Counted from the stretch's first letter, positions 1 through 9,145 are shown. The stretch: DNA of 64,000 nt from Bacteroidia bacterium (GCA_030430205.1 JAUIGE010000003.1:124001-188000); one strand, 5' to 3'. The notes: generated by a model not told the origin, from the letters alone. Made by a program: numbers and translations.

Positions 1-281
1 TAATAGACGCTTCTATCTTTGAAAAATTGTTGCTTAACTCGTTGAACCTCAACGATAAATTTCTCACCATGCTCATTTGAACAATACAAATCAAAAACCG
101 CCCTTCTTTCTGTATCGCTTTTTCCTAAATGTTCGTTTTTTAGATAAGTAAGGTCTGTGATTTTTTCTCTTTCTTTTAACAATTCATTGAGAAAACCTAT
201 GAGCAAGTCCTTATTGGGTTCTTCTCCAAATATCTTCTTAAATCCGTAATCTGTAAAAAGATTTATGAATCGATCGTTCAT
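1..281 (-). CDS. Rpn-family recombination-promoting nuclease/putative transposase, N-terminal part (cut by window edge)
   Basis: The minus strand from the ATG at 281 reads without a stop to the window edge (about 93 codons). The product starts MNDRFINLFTDYGFKKIFGE and later has AVFDLYC and FIVEVQ. This is the N-terminal pattern of the PD-(D/E)XK family known as Rpn nuclease/putative transposase: the Asp of FDLYC and the Glu-x-Gln of VEVQ fit the catalytic D...ExQ signature. Family members are non-specific DNA endonucleases, usually near 280-300 residues, linked to RecA-independent recombination and often present in many genomic copies. Only the first third is in the window, so whether the gene is intact cannot be judged. 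It is AT-richer than the next genes, which fits a mobile or accessory gene. Confidence 0.8.
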   Translation of the reverse strand, partial: MNDRFINLFTDYGFKKIFGEEPNKDLLIGFLNELLKEREKITDLTYLKNEHLGKSDTERRAVFDLYCSNEHGEKFIVEVQRVKQQFFKDRSVY

Positions 282-424
282 CTTTATTTATTCATTTTTG
301 TCTAGCAGCAAGATAAGCATTTCTCTTTATGCAAAGAAGCTGATTTCATAGCTAACTCTCCGCCTCACCATTCAATCCGCCCCCTCACTGTAATAATCCC
401 CTCTCCGCCACCACCAATACCAAC

Positions 425-2221
425 ATGAAAAAAACACTACTCACCATCATCACACTCCTCGCCTTCCTCGCTACCTCCGCCCAGGGCGACAAACGCCTCA
501 AAGGCCTGGAAGCCGACCTCAACGCCATCCTTGAAGTGACCCACGCAGCGGGATTTGCTGTGGCAGTCGTGGAAGGCGATAAGGTCGTCTATGCCAAAGG
601 CTTTGGCTATAGGGACTATGAAAACAAAGTGCCTGCCGATGCCAATACCCTCTTTGCCATTGGGTCCAGCAGCAAGGCGTTTACCTCGGCCATCCTGGGA
701 CAGCTACGCGATGAGGACAAATTGTCATTTGATGACAGTCCCATCCAATATGTGCCGGAGTTGAGTTTTTTTAATGAAGAGATGAACAACCAAATCAAGA
801 TCAAAGATCTGATGTGTCACCGCACGGGATTGCCGCGCCATGATTTTTCATGGTATCTGTTTCCGACTTTTGACAAGGATAGTTTGGTTGCGCGGATTGA
901 GTTCCAGGAGCCTTTTACAGGCGTCAGGGAGCAGTGGTTTTACAACAACTTCATGTTTTTGACGCAGGGGGTTATAGCAGAGCGCATCACGGGCAAAAGC
1001 TGGGAAGACAACATCAAAGAACGTTTCTTCCAGCCCCTCGGCATGAGCCGATCCAATGTCTCGATCACAGAGCTGGAGCAAAGCTCCAATGTCGCCCTGG
1101 GCTACGGCCTCAAAGATGATACAGTCATCAACAAAATGGCCTATTATCACATAGCAGCCATGAGTCCGGCGGGCAGCATCAACAGCAGCGTGAATGACAT
1201 GACCCATTGGGTAAGCACCTGGATACATAATGGAAAATTTAAAGGAGAGCAAATCCTGCCGGAAACCTATGTAAATGAAGCCATGAGCTCTCAGATGGTC
1301 GTGGGGGGAGGCTTGCCTGACAAAGAATTTCCGGATATGCACATGTCAAATTATGGCTATGGCTGGTTTGTGTCTTCTTACAGAGGGCACTACCGCGTGG
1401 AGCATGGAGGCAATATTGATGGCTTTTCTGCCAATGTAGCCTTTTTCCCCGCTGATAGCCTAGGGATCATTGTACTGGCGAACCAAAATGGATCAGCCGT
1501 ACCCAATCTTGTGAGAAATACGGTGGCAGACCGCATGCTGAAAACAACAAAAACAGATTGGGCAAAACGCTATAAAGAGCAAAGGATCAAGGCGAAGAAA
1601 ATGCAGGTGGAAAATGTAGCTGCCACCAGCAGCGTAGCCAATACCCGCCCTTCTCATATCCTCCAGGATTATACCGGCAAGTATTCCCACCCAGGCTATG
1701 GCAATTTTGTTCTTCAGCTAAAAAACGATTCCCTTTTTGCCGCTTTTTCGAAGAAACGCTTTTATGTGAGCCACTATCACTATGATATCTTTGAGCTTCT
1801 TGAAGTGACCGAAGAAGGGGTAGACACAACAGGATTTGGCAATGTGAAAATCAATTTTGAAACCAATGAGTCAGGAGATATCTCTTTGGCAAAAATAAAA
1901 TTTGAGCCGACCGTAGATCCCCTCGAATTTAGCCGCACCCCCACTTCCATGGAGGTTAAAAAAGAGACCCTGGAACGCTATGTTGGGGAATATATGTTAG
2001 GCGAAACGACGATCAAGATATACACCAAAAATGATGAAACTCTTTTTCTTTTTGTCGCCGGGCAACCCGAATATGAACTGCTGGCAACGGGAAAACACAA
2101 ATTCTCATTCAAAGCACTCGAAGGATTTAAGGTAGAATTTGTTGAGTCTGAGGGCAATGCAATTGATGATATGACCCTGATTCAACCTAATGGAACCTTT
2201 AAGACGAAAAGGAAGAAATAA
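425..2221 (+). CDS. Secreted serine hydrolase, class C beta-lactamase-like, with DUF3471-type C-terminus
   Basis: A 598-residue protein with a signal peptide (residues 1 to about 20, ending TSAQG). The penicillin-binding/class C beta-lactamase fold is shown by SxxK at S81-K84 (SSSK), YxN at Y173-N175 (YNN) and HGG at 327-329. The C-terminal 200 residues look like the DUF3471 domain that often follows this fold in Bacteroidota. Family members are D-aminopeptidases, esterases or peptidases acting in the periplasm; the substrate cannot be told here, and the active-site set alone does not show antibiotic resistance. The gene is monocistronic and convergent with the DUF547 gene, with a palindromic repeat between the two 3' ends. 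Confidence 0.88.
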   Translation: MKKTLLTIITLLAFLATSAQGDKRLKGLEADLNAILEVTHAAGFAVAVVEGDKVVYAKGFGYRDYENKVPADANTLFAIGSSSKAFTSAILGQLRDEDKLSFDDSPIQYVPELSFFNEEMNNQIKIKDLMCHRTGLPRHDFSWYLFPTFDKDSLVARIEFQEPFTGVREQWFYNNFMFLTQGVIAERITGKSWEDNIKERFFQPLGMSRSNVSITELEQSSNVALGYGLKDDTVINKMAYYHIAAMSPAGSINSSVNDMTHWVSTWIHNGKFKGEQILPETYVNEAMSSQMVVGGGLPDKEFPDMHMSNYGYGWFVSSYRGHYRVEHGGNIDGFSANVAFFPADSLGIIVLANQNGSAVPNLVRNTVADRMLKTTKTDWAKRYKEQRIKAKKMQVENVAATSSVANTRPSHILQDYTGKYSHPGYGNFVLQLKNDSLFAAFSKKRFYVSHYHYDIFELLEVTEEGVDTTGFGNVKINFETNESGDISLAKIKFEPTVDPLEFSRTPTSMEVKKETLERYVGEYMLGETTIKIYTKNDETLFLFVAGQPEYELLATGKHKFSFKALEGFKVEFVESEGNAIDDMTLIQPNGTFKTKRKK

Positions 2222-2248
2222 GTAATGCGAATCAAGATTTGAATACTT

Positions 2249-2409
2249 GGAGCGGATTACGCACAAAGCCAGCCCTTGGGCCCGAAATCCGCTCCAGCTA
2301 TTTGTTTTCAAGCTACTTTTAGTAGCTTTTGTCTCAACCCTTCCTGCTTTTCAAAGAAAAGCTGGCGTGGATTTCGGCTTGCGGGTCGGGCTTGTGGGTA
2401 ATCCGCGCC
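2249..2409. repeat. Two inverted copies of a 46-bp palindromic repeat around a terminator-like hairpin
   Basis: Positions 2249-2295 and 2364-2409 are each imperfect palindromes (GGAGCGGATT...AATCCGCTCC and GGCGTGGATT...AATCCGCGCC). They are also inverted copies of one another. Between them 2310-2328 forms an 8-bp perfect stem (AAGCTACT, TTT loop, AGTAGCTT) followed by T residues. The block lies between two convergent genes, so a bidirectional terminator role is likely for the central hairpin; the outer palindromes look like a REP-type repeat. Confidence 0.65.
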
Positions 2410-2449
2410 ATAAGAATTCTCAACTCTTGATTCGAATAAATAAGAATGC

Positions 2450-3307
2450 CTACTCATTTAAAGACCAATTATAGTCCAGAAATTCAAGCTTTAGCTCCCG
2501 ATTCAGGTCGGGCCTGTATTGTTGGATAAATGCCAAAAGGTCCATTCTCTGGGTAAAATCCTTTTTAAACCAATCGAAGATTTTGGAGAGCTGGATGCTT
2601 TCATCCGTGATGATGTTTTTGTCTGGGTCATTGAGAAAAGCCTTTGCCTGATCTTCCAACTGTGATTCCAGCTTTTGAGCGGTGAAGGCTTCATTTCTCA
2701 ATTTTGGGCAGGAGAGAGACGCGCAATTCATCGCAAAGTGAATGCGCGGCTCATCGAATTGCTTGCGCAAAATTTCATGCTCGATGGTATTCAAATCAAA
2801 GGGCGTTTTTCCTATGTTAAAAAAAGGGATGTCCCAGGGAGAATTGATCATGGGCAGGCCACCACCTATATCTTTGATGCTTTTCAGTGGATAGTGATCC
2901 AGGATGAGTTTGACCGTAAAGGCATTGTATGCGTTGATCCAATAGGCCAGTTTTTCGGCTTCAGACCAGTTGTTGGCTGGCGGGTGATTGCTTATTTGTG
3001 TTAAATAAGCTGTTAGGGAGGCGCTATCCCGCAGGAATCCCTCATAATCTACATTGCCCTTTTCCGAAACATATCTGCCGAGCAAATCTGTCCAGAGCTG
3101 ATGACCGACAGGCGGGCTGCTTTCTCGGTTGATTTTTGATAAATCCACAGAATTGCCTTTTGCTTTTTTGACCCAACTGAGCACTTGCAAACCCATTTCA
3201 TGGATTGTTATCTGCTGGTAGCTTATGTAAGCTATGGAAAACAGGAAGAGGCCGATAAGGCCAATGAAGAGGATTTTTCGTTTTTTCAGTTTTTTGAAGC
3301 TTTTCAA
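2450..3307 (-). CDS. DUF547 domain-containing protein, membrane-anchored
   Basis: A 285-residue protein with a basic N-terminus followed by one hydrophobic segment at about residues 11-28 (uncleaved anchor or signal), then an extracytoplasmic domain. The stretch YWINAYNAF at 122-130, the following PLKSIKDIG and the HFAMNCASLSCP block at 190-201 are hallmarks of DUF547. The biochemical function of this domain is not established; a catalytic Cys/His arrangement has been suspected because of the conserved NC.S.SCP motif. No partner is obvious: the upstream neighbour is divergent and the downstream one convergent. Confidence 0.85.
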   Translation of the reverse strand: MKSFKKLKKRKILFIGLIGLFLFSIAYISYQQITIHEMGLQVLSWVKKAKGNSVDLSKINRESSPPVGHQLWTDLLGRYVSEKGNVDYEGFLRDSASLTAYLTQISNHPPANNWSEAEKLAYWINAYNAFTVKLILDHYPLKSIKDIGGGLPMINSPWDIPFFNIGKTPFDLNTIEHEILRKQFDEPRIHFAMNCASLSCPKLRNEAFTAQKLESQLEDQAKAFLNDPDKNIITDESIQLSKIFDWFKKDFTQRMDLLAFIQQYRPDLNRELKLEFLDYNWSLNE

Positions 3308-3406
3308 AGGGATTCCTGTTTTTATGCCTTATTTTCATAAAACGAGGAAAGTAGGCAATAATGAGGCACATTTTTCACTTATCCGAAATCATTTGACTGA
3401 GTATTT

Positions 3407-3997
3407 ATGAAAAATCCATACTACCACACCTCTACTTCCGTCCAGGAATACATCCAACATGCCGAGGGCTACAACGGAGCCGGGCTCATCGGCCATCTCA
3501 AAACCTTCCTTTCCGGATCAAGTCCGGGACAGGCTTCCAACACCAGCCTGCTGGAACTCGGCTCTGGCCCTGGCACAGACTGGGAGATTCTATCCCAGGA
3601 CTACCAGGTCACCGGCTCAGATTTCTCAGCGGAGTTTTTGCGTCACCTGAGGTCAAAATACCCCCAGGGCCAGTTTCTGGAACTGGATGCCAGCACGCTG
3701 GAGACAGCGGAACAGTTTGACGGAATCTATTCCAACAAAGTCCTGCATCATCTGAAAGATGAGGAACTGGCCGCTTCGGTCCAGCGGCAGCATGCCGTTT
3801 TGAGGGAAGGCGGGATCATCTGTCATTCCTTTTGGAAAGGAGAAGGCTCCGAGGTCTTCAAAGGACTTTTTGTGAATTATCATTCGGAGCAGGCGCTGAG
3901 AGGCTTTTTTGAGCCTTTGTTTGAAGTGCTGCTCATGGAGCTTTATGCTGAGTTTGAGGAGGGGGATTCGCTTTTGGTGATTGGGAGGCGGAGGTAG
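3407..3997 (+). CDS. Class I SAM-dependent methyltransferase
   Basis: A 196-residue soluble protein. The SAM-binding motif I is LELGSGPGTD at about residues 49-58; the acidic end of strand 2 is GSDFSAEFL near 70-78; DAST near 94-97 binds the adenine side; SNKVLHHL at 109-116 is the post-motif typical of the UbiE/Methyltransf_11 group. The substrate is unknown. The gene starts about 100 bp from the divergent DUF547 gene and ends 21 bp before the convergent flavin enzyme. The gap at 3997-4036 carries a small duplicated GTGTACAGCT motif. Confidence 0.8.
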   Translation: MKNPYYHTSTSVQEYIQHAEGYNGAGLIGHLKTFLSGSSPGQASNTSLLELGSGPGTDWEILSQDYQVTGSDFSAEFLRHLRSKYPQGQFLELDASTLETAEQFDGIYSNKVLHHLKDEELAASVQRQHAVLREGGIICHSFWKGEGSEVFKGLFVNYHSEQALRGFFEPLFEVLLMELYAEFEEGDSLLVIGRRR

Positions 3998-4018
3998 TGT
4001 ACAGCTCACGAGCTGGCA

Positions 4019-5032
4019 CTACAGGCTGTGTACAGCTGGCTTTACCTTTTCCCCGATCAGGGCGATTGCCTCCTTTAGCTTCCCATGCGGCAAACCCGCA
4101 TCCATCTGAAAGGTAAAGCGGGAAATCCCGCCCAACGCCTCGCTATGGCGGAGGATTTTTTCCGCAACCTCCTCGGGTCCTCCGACCAGCAAAGCGCCGG
4201 TCGGCCCGTTTTGCGCGTCAAAACGCGCCCTTGACACGGGGGGAAAGCCCCGCTCTTTTCCGATACGGCTAAACATCTCGGCATAGCCGGGATAATAATC
4301 GTTGATGGCTTCCTCGCGGCTGCGGGCGACGTAGCCGAGCGAATGCAATCCTACTTTGAGCTGCTCAGGCGGGTGCCCCGCCATCTCTCCTGCCTGGCGG
4401 TAGAGGTCTACCAGCGGCCGGAAGCGGTGCGTCTCTCCGCCGATCACGGCGAGCATCAGCGGCAGCCCCAGGCTGCCAGCGCGCACAAAAGAGGCGGGCG
4501 TGCCGCCCACGCCCAGCCAGATAGGCAACTTTTCCTGTTGCGGGCGCGGATATACTGCCTGCTCATGCAGGGCCGGGCGAAACTTCCCCGACCAATTGAG
4601 GACTTCCTTGTCGCGAAGTTGAAGCAAGAGATCTAGCTTTTCGGCAAACAAGGCATCGTAATCCTGGAGGTTATACCCAAATAGGGGAAAGGCCTCTGTA
4701 AAAGAGCCGCGGCCAGCGACGATTTCGGCCCTGCCGTTGGAGATGAGGTCCAGGGTGGCATATTGCTGAAATACCCGTACCGGGTCGGCAGCGCTGATCA
4801 CCGTCACGGCGCTCGTCAGCCGAATGCGCTGGGTGCGGGCAGCGGCAGCTGCCAGGATCATATAAGCCGCCGAATCCAAAAACTCTTTCCGATGATGCTC
4901 CCCCAGCCCAAATACATCCAGCCCTGCCTGGTCGGCATGCACGATCCTTTCCAGCAACTCGGCTACAGCCTGGGTGTTGTTGATCGTCATACTTGCCGGC
5001 GCAGCGGCAAAACTGTCTATACCTATTTCCAT
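4019..5032 (-). CDS. LLM class flavin-dependent oxidoreductase (bacterial luciferase-like)
   Basis: A 337-residue protein with the luciferase-like monooxygenase TIM-barrel. Recognisable blocks are GLDVFGLGEHH (about 38-48), RIRLTSAVTVISAADPVRVFQQYATLD (split: RLTSAVTVIS near 73 and PVRVFQQ near 84), RAEIVAGRGSF and the central IWLGVGGTP. Members use reduced FMN or F420; the FMN type is expected in this phylum. The substrate is unknown. It is a single gene on the minus strand; directly upstream is a degenerate CATTCGT-type repeat and then the Crp/DoxX fusion gene on the same strand. Confidence 0.85.
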   Translation of the reverse strand: MEIGIDSFAAAPASMTINNTQAVAELLERIVHADQAGLDVFGLGEHHRKEFLDSAAYMILAAAAARTQRIRLTSAVTVISAADPVRVFQQYATLDLISNGRAEIVAGRGSFTEAFPLFGYNLQDYDALFAEKLDLLLQLRDKEVLNWSGKFRPALHEQAVYPRPQQEKLPIWLGVGGTPASFVRAGSLGLPLMLAVIGGETHRFRPLVDLYRQAGEMAGHPPEQLKVGLHSLGYVARSREEAINDYYPGYAEMFSRIGKERGFPPVSRARFDAQNGPTGALLVGGPEEVAEKILRHSEALGGISRFTFQMDAGLPHGKLKEAIALIGEKVKPAVHSL

Positions 5033-5062
5033 GTGTAATGTCTTCTTATTTCTTCCACTTCC

Positions 5063-5098
5063 TCATTCGTAAATCCTTGTTCGTCATTCGTCAATCAC
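5063..5098. repeat. Short CATTCGT-type intergenic repeat
   Basis: The spacer holds TCATTCGTAAATCC, then TTCGTCATTCGTCAATC, a degenerate 7-9 bp repeat of the same style as the other intergenic arrays of this window. It touches the stop codon of the Crp/DoxX fusion gene (5095-5097). Only a half-array is visible, without an obvious second inverted arm. Confidence 0.4.
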
Positions 5099-5643
5099 TC
5101 CCCCAAATACCGACCATAAGCCACAAAAGCCGCCATCAACAAAATCACGCCATTCATGATATAGGTAGCGGGTTTGTCGCCCCTGCGTATATGCAGAATG
5201 ATAGCGCCGATCATTGTCAGGACCACGCCTACAGCTGCCAGTGGTGTCAACCAGGGTTCAATATTCAGCAAAAGGGGCAGAATCAGCCCAAGAGCTGCGA
5301 GGACTTCTACCACGCCAATCAGTTTCAGGCTGGTGCTGGATATATCAAGCGTCCAATCCATACGGCCATTGCCCTTTATTTTCAGTTCTTCGTTGGTGTT
5401 GGTGAGTTTTAAAAAAGCCGGGCTGCTGTCTTCTATCGCATCGATGAATAAGTCGCAGGCTACTTCCGGAGAACAAGTATCCGCAATTAACCAGTTTTCG
5501 GGGGCAAACATGAAGATGTGTTCTTTGCCTTTTTCATCAATCGAATAGGAGCGTAGCAGGCCGGATTCGACCTGATATCCTTTTGTATTCAGCTCCCCTT
5601 TTCTTTGCAGGATCTGCCCTTTTTGAATGGTAATTTTTTTCAC
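5095..5643 (-). CDS. Chimeric protein: truncated Crp/Fnr cyclic-nucleotide-binding domain joined to a DoxX-like membrane domain
   Basis: A 182-residue ORF made of two unrelated halves. Residues 1 to about 80 match the first part of a Bacteroidota Crp/Fnr regulator (GLLRSYSIDEKGKEHIFMFA and FIDAIEDS are typical), but the rest of the effector domain and the whole helix-turn-helix are missing. From about residue 95 (MDWTLD, KLIGVVEVLAALGLILP, PWLTPLAAVGVVLTMIGA, HIRRGD, FVAYGRY) it is a DoxX_2-type membrane protein that lacks its first helix. Three hydrophobic segments remain. The simplest reading is a deletion that fused two neighbouring genes in frame; it may be a decayed product rather than a working sensor. 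It lies 18 bp downstream of the glycosyltransferase gene on the same strand. Confidence 0.75.
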   Translation of the reverse strand: MKKITIQKGQILQRKGELNTKGYQVESGLLRSYSIDEKGKEHIFMFAPENWLIADTCSPEVACDLFIDAIEDSSPAFLKLTNTNEELKIKGNGRMDWTLDISSTSLKLIGVVEVLAALGLILPLLLNIEPWLTPLAAVGVVLTMIGAIILHIRRGDKPATYIMNGVILLMAAFVAYGRYLGE

Positions 5644-5661
5644 AACATAGATTTTTCAGCC

Positions 5662-7614
5662 TTAGATCCACCGCCAGCCCCGCAGCACAATCTCCATATC
5701 CAATCCCCAACTCCACTCCCGCGCATAAAAGCTGTCCAGCTCTTCCACATTCAATCCTTCCACTGCCAGACCGCCTGCGCGGTGGAGGATACTCAAAACG
5801 CCAGTCTTCATTTTGGGTAAATCATGAACCTCATCCGAGATATAGCCCACCCAATGCTTTTGCCCGCTGAGCACTTTCATCAGGTTGGTCAATGCTCGTG
5901 CTGGCTTTTTGTAGCGCCAAAAGAGCAAGGGAAAAGTCGGCAGCAGCAGCAGGCAGGCTCCCAGATCGAATAGCCGCTTCTGGCGGTGGTAGCGCGGCGA
6001 GTTTAGCTTATAGATCACCCGCCGACTCAGGTCGGTGGTATGTACGCTCTGCGGCCCGATCAGAAAGTCCGCCTTCGGCGGAATGATCTTGTACTGCAGT
6101 CCTTCGGCCTGCAAGTCTTCCATCATCCGCAGGATATGTGATGTGGACAAACTCCCCGCATCGAAGAGCAGCTCTTCGACCCGGTAAAATCGCACGATTT
6201 CGCGCAGTTGGGAGGTTTTTCCCAGCCGTGGAAAAAGAGATTCGCTTTTTTTCACGACTTGCTCACAACTTATCCCCACGATTTCCACAGGATATGCGAG
6301 CTCTTTGTGGATGAATTTTTGTGTCTGTAAAAGGCTTTCGCCTTCGCCGATCAGGATGGCACGTTTGTGCTGGGGTTCGGTGAAGAAAAAGCTGCCTGTG
6401 GAGCGCAGGTTGATCAGGCCGCGGGTGCCCAGCGCCATGATGAGCGTGAAGACAGACGACAGGCCCACAATGGCGCGGCTGAAGTTGATATTGGGGAAGA
6501 GGTAGCTGACTGTGGCGATGGCCACAAAGCCCCAAAAGGTGCCGTTGATCAGCGGCGGGATGCGAAAGGGCCTTTTATAAGCCCCTGCGATCCCGAGAAA
6601 AGAGATAAAGACCAGCGCATAGATCGGCGCGGCGATCGTATCAAAAGTCGGCGGATAGGCCCCGCCTTCCACATATTTCACATAGTGCTCCCAGTATTCT
6701 TTGATGCCGTAGATGATGCCGTAGCTCATCAGCATTTCGAGGATGGGAAAGCCAAAGCGCTTTGCCATGCGACTCACAATCGCGAGCAAGGCCCGCAGGT
6801 AGACCGCCAGGCGGATAAAGAAAATAAAGAAGCGCTGCTTATTGCCACCAAAATGCTTTTTCGCAAAAATGATCATCGCCTGGTAAAAGACTCGCACATA
6901 GTTGAGGCTGCCTTTTTTGGTGCTTTCCCCTTTGTAGTGGATGATCTTTGTATCCGCGAGATAATAGTTTTTGTAGCCCGCCAGCAGCACGCGGTAGGAT
7001 AGGTCGATGTCTTCCCCATACATGAAAAAGGTCTCGTCCAGCCCGCCTATCTGGTCGAGCATCTCCTTGCGCATAAACATAAATGCGCCTGACAATATCT
7101 CGATTTCGTGATTCTCTTCTTTGGAGAGATAGGTCAAATGGTATTTGCCGAAGGTCTTGCTTTTGGGGAAAATCGACGCCAGCCCAAAAATCTTGTAAAA
7201 GGACACCATAGGCGTCGGCAGCGCCCGCTTGGACTCTGGCAAAAATTTGCCTTCTCCATCCAGCATCTTCACGCCCAGCGCGCCCCCCTCGGGATGGGCT
7301 TCCATGAAGTCGAAGCATGTGCGGAAGGTATCTTCCTGCACGATGGTATCGGGATTGAGCAAAAGCACATATTTGCCCCTGGCGATCTCAATGCCCTGAT
7401 TATTGGCTTTGGAAAAGCCGGGATTGTCCTGATTGTCGATCAGGATGACATCGGGAAACTTCTCCGCCAGCATCTGCTGGCTACCGTCCTGGGAGTTGTT
7501 GTCAACGACAACAGTCTCTACCCGCAGCCCGCGCGAAGCGCGTTGGACCGAGCGCAGGCACTGCTCCAGGAAGTGCTTGACGTTGTAGTTGACGATGATG
7601 ACGGTGATGTCCAT
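5662..7614 (-). CDS. Glycosyltransferase family 2 with membrane segments and sugar-transferase-like C-terminus
   Basis: The protein (about 650 residues from MDITVIIVNYN) begins with a GT-A domain: VIIVNYN at the N-terminus, VVVDNNSQDGS, and LLLNPDT as the DxD equivalent near residue 86, then FFMYGEDIDLSYR, typical of rhamnosyl-type GT2 enzymes. The middle has several hydrophobic helices, followed by a Rossmann-like region (LIGEGES...) and a C-terminal piece (KRLFDLGACLLLLP) resembling the start of bacterial sugar transferases. An upstream in-frame ATG at 7686 would add 24 residues that look like a signal peptide; I prefer 7614 because the GT domain must be cytoplasmic and normally starts right at this strand. 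Role: probably surface polysaccharide assembly. Confidence 0.8.
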   Translation of the reverse strand: MDITVIIVNYNVKHFLEQCLRSVQRASRGLRVETVVVDNNSQDGSQQMLAEKFPDVILIDNQDNPGFSKANNQGIEIARGKYVLLLNPDTIVQEDTFRTCFDFMEAHPEGGALGVKMLDGEGKFLPESKRALPTPMVSFYKIFGLASIFPKSKTFGKYHLTYLSKEENHEIEILSGAFMFMRKEMLDQIGGLDETFFMYGEDIDLSYRVLLAGYKNYYLADTKIIHYKGESTKKGSLNYVRVFYQAMIIFAKKHFGGNKQRFFIFFIRLAVYLRALLAIVSRMAKRFGFPILEMLMSYGIIYGIKEYWEHYVKYVEGGAYPPTFDTIAAPIYALVFISFLGIAGAYKRPFRIPPLINGTFWGFVAIATVSYLFPNINFSRAIVGLSSVFTLIMALGTRGLINLRSTGSFFFTEPQHKRAILIGEGESLLQTQKFIHKELAYPVEIVGISCEQVVKKSESLFPRLGKTSQLREIVRFYRVEELLFDAGSLSTSHILRMMEDLQAEGLQYKIIPPKADFLIGPQSVHTTDLSRRVIYKLNSPRYHRQKRLFDLGACLLLLPTFPLLFWRYKKPARALTNLMKVLSGQKHWVGYISDEVHDLPKMKTGVLSILHRAGGLAVEGLNVEELDSFYAREWSWGLDMEIVLRGWRWI

Positions 7615-7791
7615 GGGGCGAAAGTTCGAGCATTGAGTTGAGACTACAAAAAAAAGAAGCAAACCAATTAAGGATTGCTTCTTCATAAGGGGTTTCCCAT
7701 ACTACCACATAGGGCATATAAGTTCAGATAAGACCATAATAACAGAAAGCTTATATGGACTTAAAGCGCTTATATGGTTCATATATGCAGT

Positions 7792-9060
7792 CTAATTTTT
7801 GATCCACTTGCTGCGCCAAAGAGTCTTCCCTGCTTCTTTGACAAACAGCACATACAGACCTTTTTGAAAATCTGCAATAGGTATCTGAATATGTGAATAT
7901 TCTGTTGAAACCGGCGCTTCTTTGATGAGTTTTCCAGTTATATCGCAGATAGTGTAAAAAGCGGAATGCAGACCTTTTTCCGGAAGATCCAGCGTTAAAT
8001 TATCGGCAGCAGGACTGGGATAAAGCCTAAAATCCGCCTCTGGCTCTCCTGGCATATCAGGAGTATTTCTGATACAAATCACTCTTCCCTCTAGTGTCAG
8101 GGCTTTGTCTTTCGTATTCGGGCTTTGTGACTTGAAAGCGGACCGACTGCTTCCGAAAGAGGTTGTGGTTATGATCTGGGTCAGGTCAGTTTCAACCAGT
8201 CTGGTATATTGAAAAGGGCAGACATCAGATATTTCGCCGCCTGCGATTTTGATAGCAAGCGCATCGTCGAGCCCATGGGTATAGGTAGGAGAGTTGCTCC
8301 ATCCCCCGATGAGTAAAGACTGATCTGTGGTCAAGGTAGAAGTAAAACCGGTTTCATTTCCGCTTCCCCCAAAGAGGTAAGCGCTACTTGTAACCATGCC
8401 CCCAGAAGGTTTGATTTCCAGGAAGAAAACATTCTCATCAGCACCCGACTGGACGCTCAGCCTACCGACACATGCAATGTGTCCATTGCTCAAGCTCCAT
8501 AGCTGCTTGCCATTTTTATCAAATACCTGCACATATCCATCTGCATCACCACCCGCTAATACATCATAGGCGGTTCCAAAAAGATAGAGGAAATTTTGAT
8601 CTCCGCTGATGCCATGTCCCTGCTCATCAAAACGGCGGGAGCTCATCCCTCCGATTCTCCTTTCCCACAACCATGCGCCATGTTTGTCAAATTTATTCAG
8701 GATCATATGCTCTTTGAATCCGACCTGTGTTTGCGAACCAAAGACAAACAAATCACCATTCAAATCTTCCCAGACAGAAAAAAAATAATCTGCCTGCGTA
8801 TCATGCCCTCTTCTTACATGCCACAGTTGATTGCCGTCAACATCCGTTTTTACCAGAAGGCCATCATTGCTGCTATTGCTCGTCCCCACTCCTGAGCGGG
8901 TAGTGCCCACATACAGGTAATTGCCATCCAACGTTTCTATTACATCGTAAAAATGATCCCGATCTGTCGTAGTTCCATAGGTACGGATAAAATTACTTTG
9001 CCCAACCACCATGCTCAACAGGGCCGCAAAACCGAAAATATATGCAATGCTTCTTTTCAT
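7792..9060 (-). CDS. Secreted T9SS type A sorting-domain protein with propeller-like repeats
   Basis: A 422-residue protein with a signal peptide (residues 1 to about 20). Repeated blades of the form FYDVIETLDGNYLYVGTT, GLLVKTDVDGNQLWHVRRG and MILNKFDKHGAWLWERRIGG point to a PQQ/Kelch-like beta-propeller. The last 75 residues (FRLYPSPAADNL ... GLYVLFVKEAGKTLWRSKW) are a T9SS type A C-terminal sorting domain, so it should be exported to the cell surface or medium. Function is not known. The 5' flank (7690-7790, beyond its 3' end) has repeated CTTATATGG/CATATAAG motifs; upstream of its start lies a G-rich tandem repeat. Confidence 0.82.
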   Translation of the reverse strand: MKRSIAYIFGFAALLSMVVGQSNFIRTYGTTTDRDHFYDVIETLDGNYLYVGTTRSGVGTSNSSNDGLLVKTDVDGNQLWHVRRGHDTQADYFFSVWEDLNGDLFVFGSQTQVGFKEHMILNKFDKHGAWLWERRIGGMSSRRFDEQGHGISGDQNFLYLFGTAYDVLAGGDADGYVQVFDKNGKQLWSLSNGHIACVGRLSVQSGADENVFFLEIKPSGGMVTSSAYLFGGSGNETGFTSTLTTDQSLLIGGWSNSPTYTHGLDDALAIKIAGGEISDVCPFQYTRLVETDLTQIITTTSFGSSRSAFKSQSPNTKDKALTLEGRVICIRNTPDMPGEPEADFRLYPSPAADNLTLDLPEKGLHSAFYTICDITGKLIKEAPVSTEYSHIQIPIADFQKGLYVLFVKEAGKTLWRSKWIKN

Positions 9061-9145
9061 AATTGGTTGATTCAGGGAACGAAAAACCTTAAAATATTAA
9101 ATATATCCCTGGCAGGAAAGCAAGGATGTATAAGTGGTAGCTCTG

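Noticed and set aside
425-2221. Antibiotic-resistance beta-lactamase
   Set aside because: The SxxK/YxN/HGG set is shared with many peptidases and esterases; the DUF3471-type tail points to a non-resistance hydrolase.
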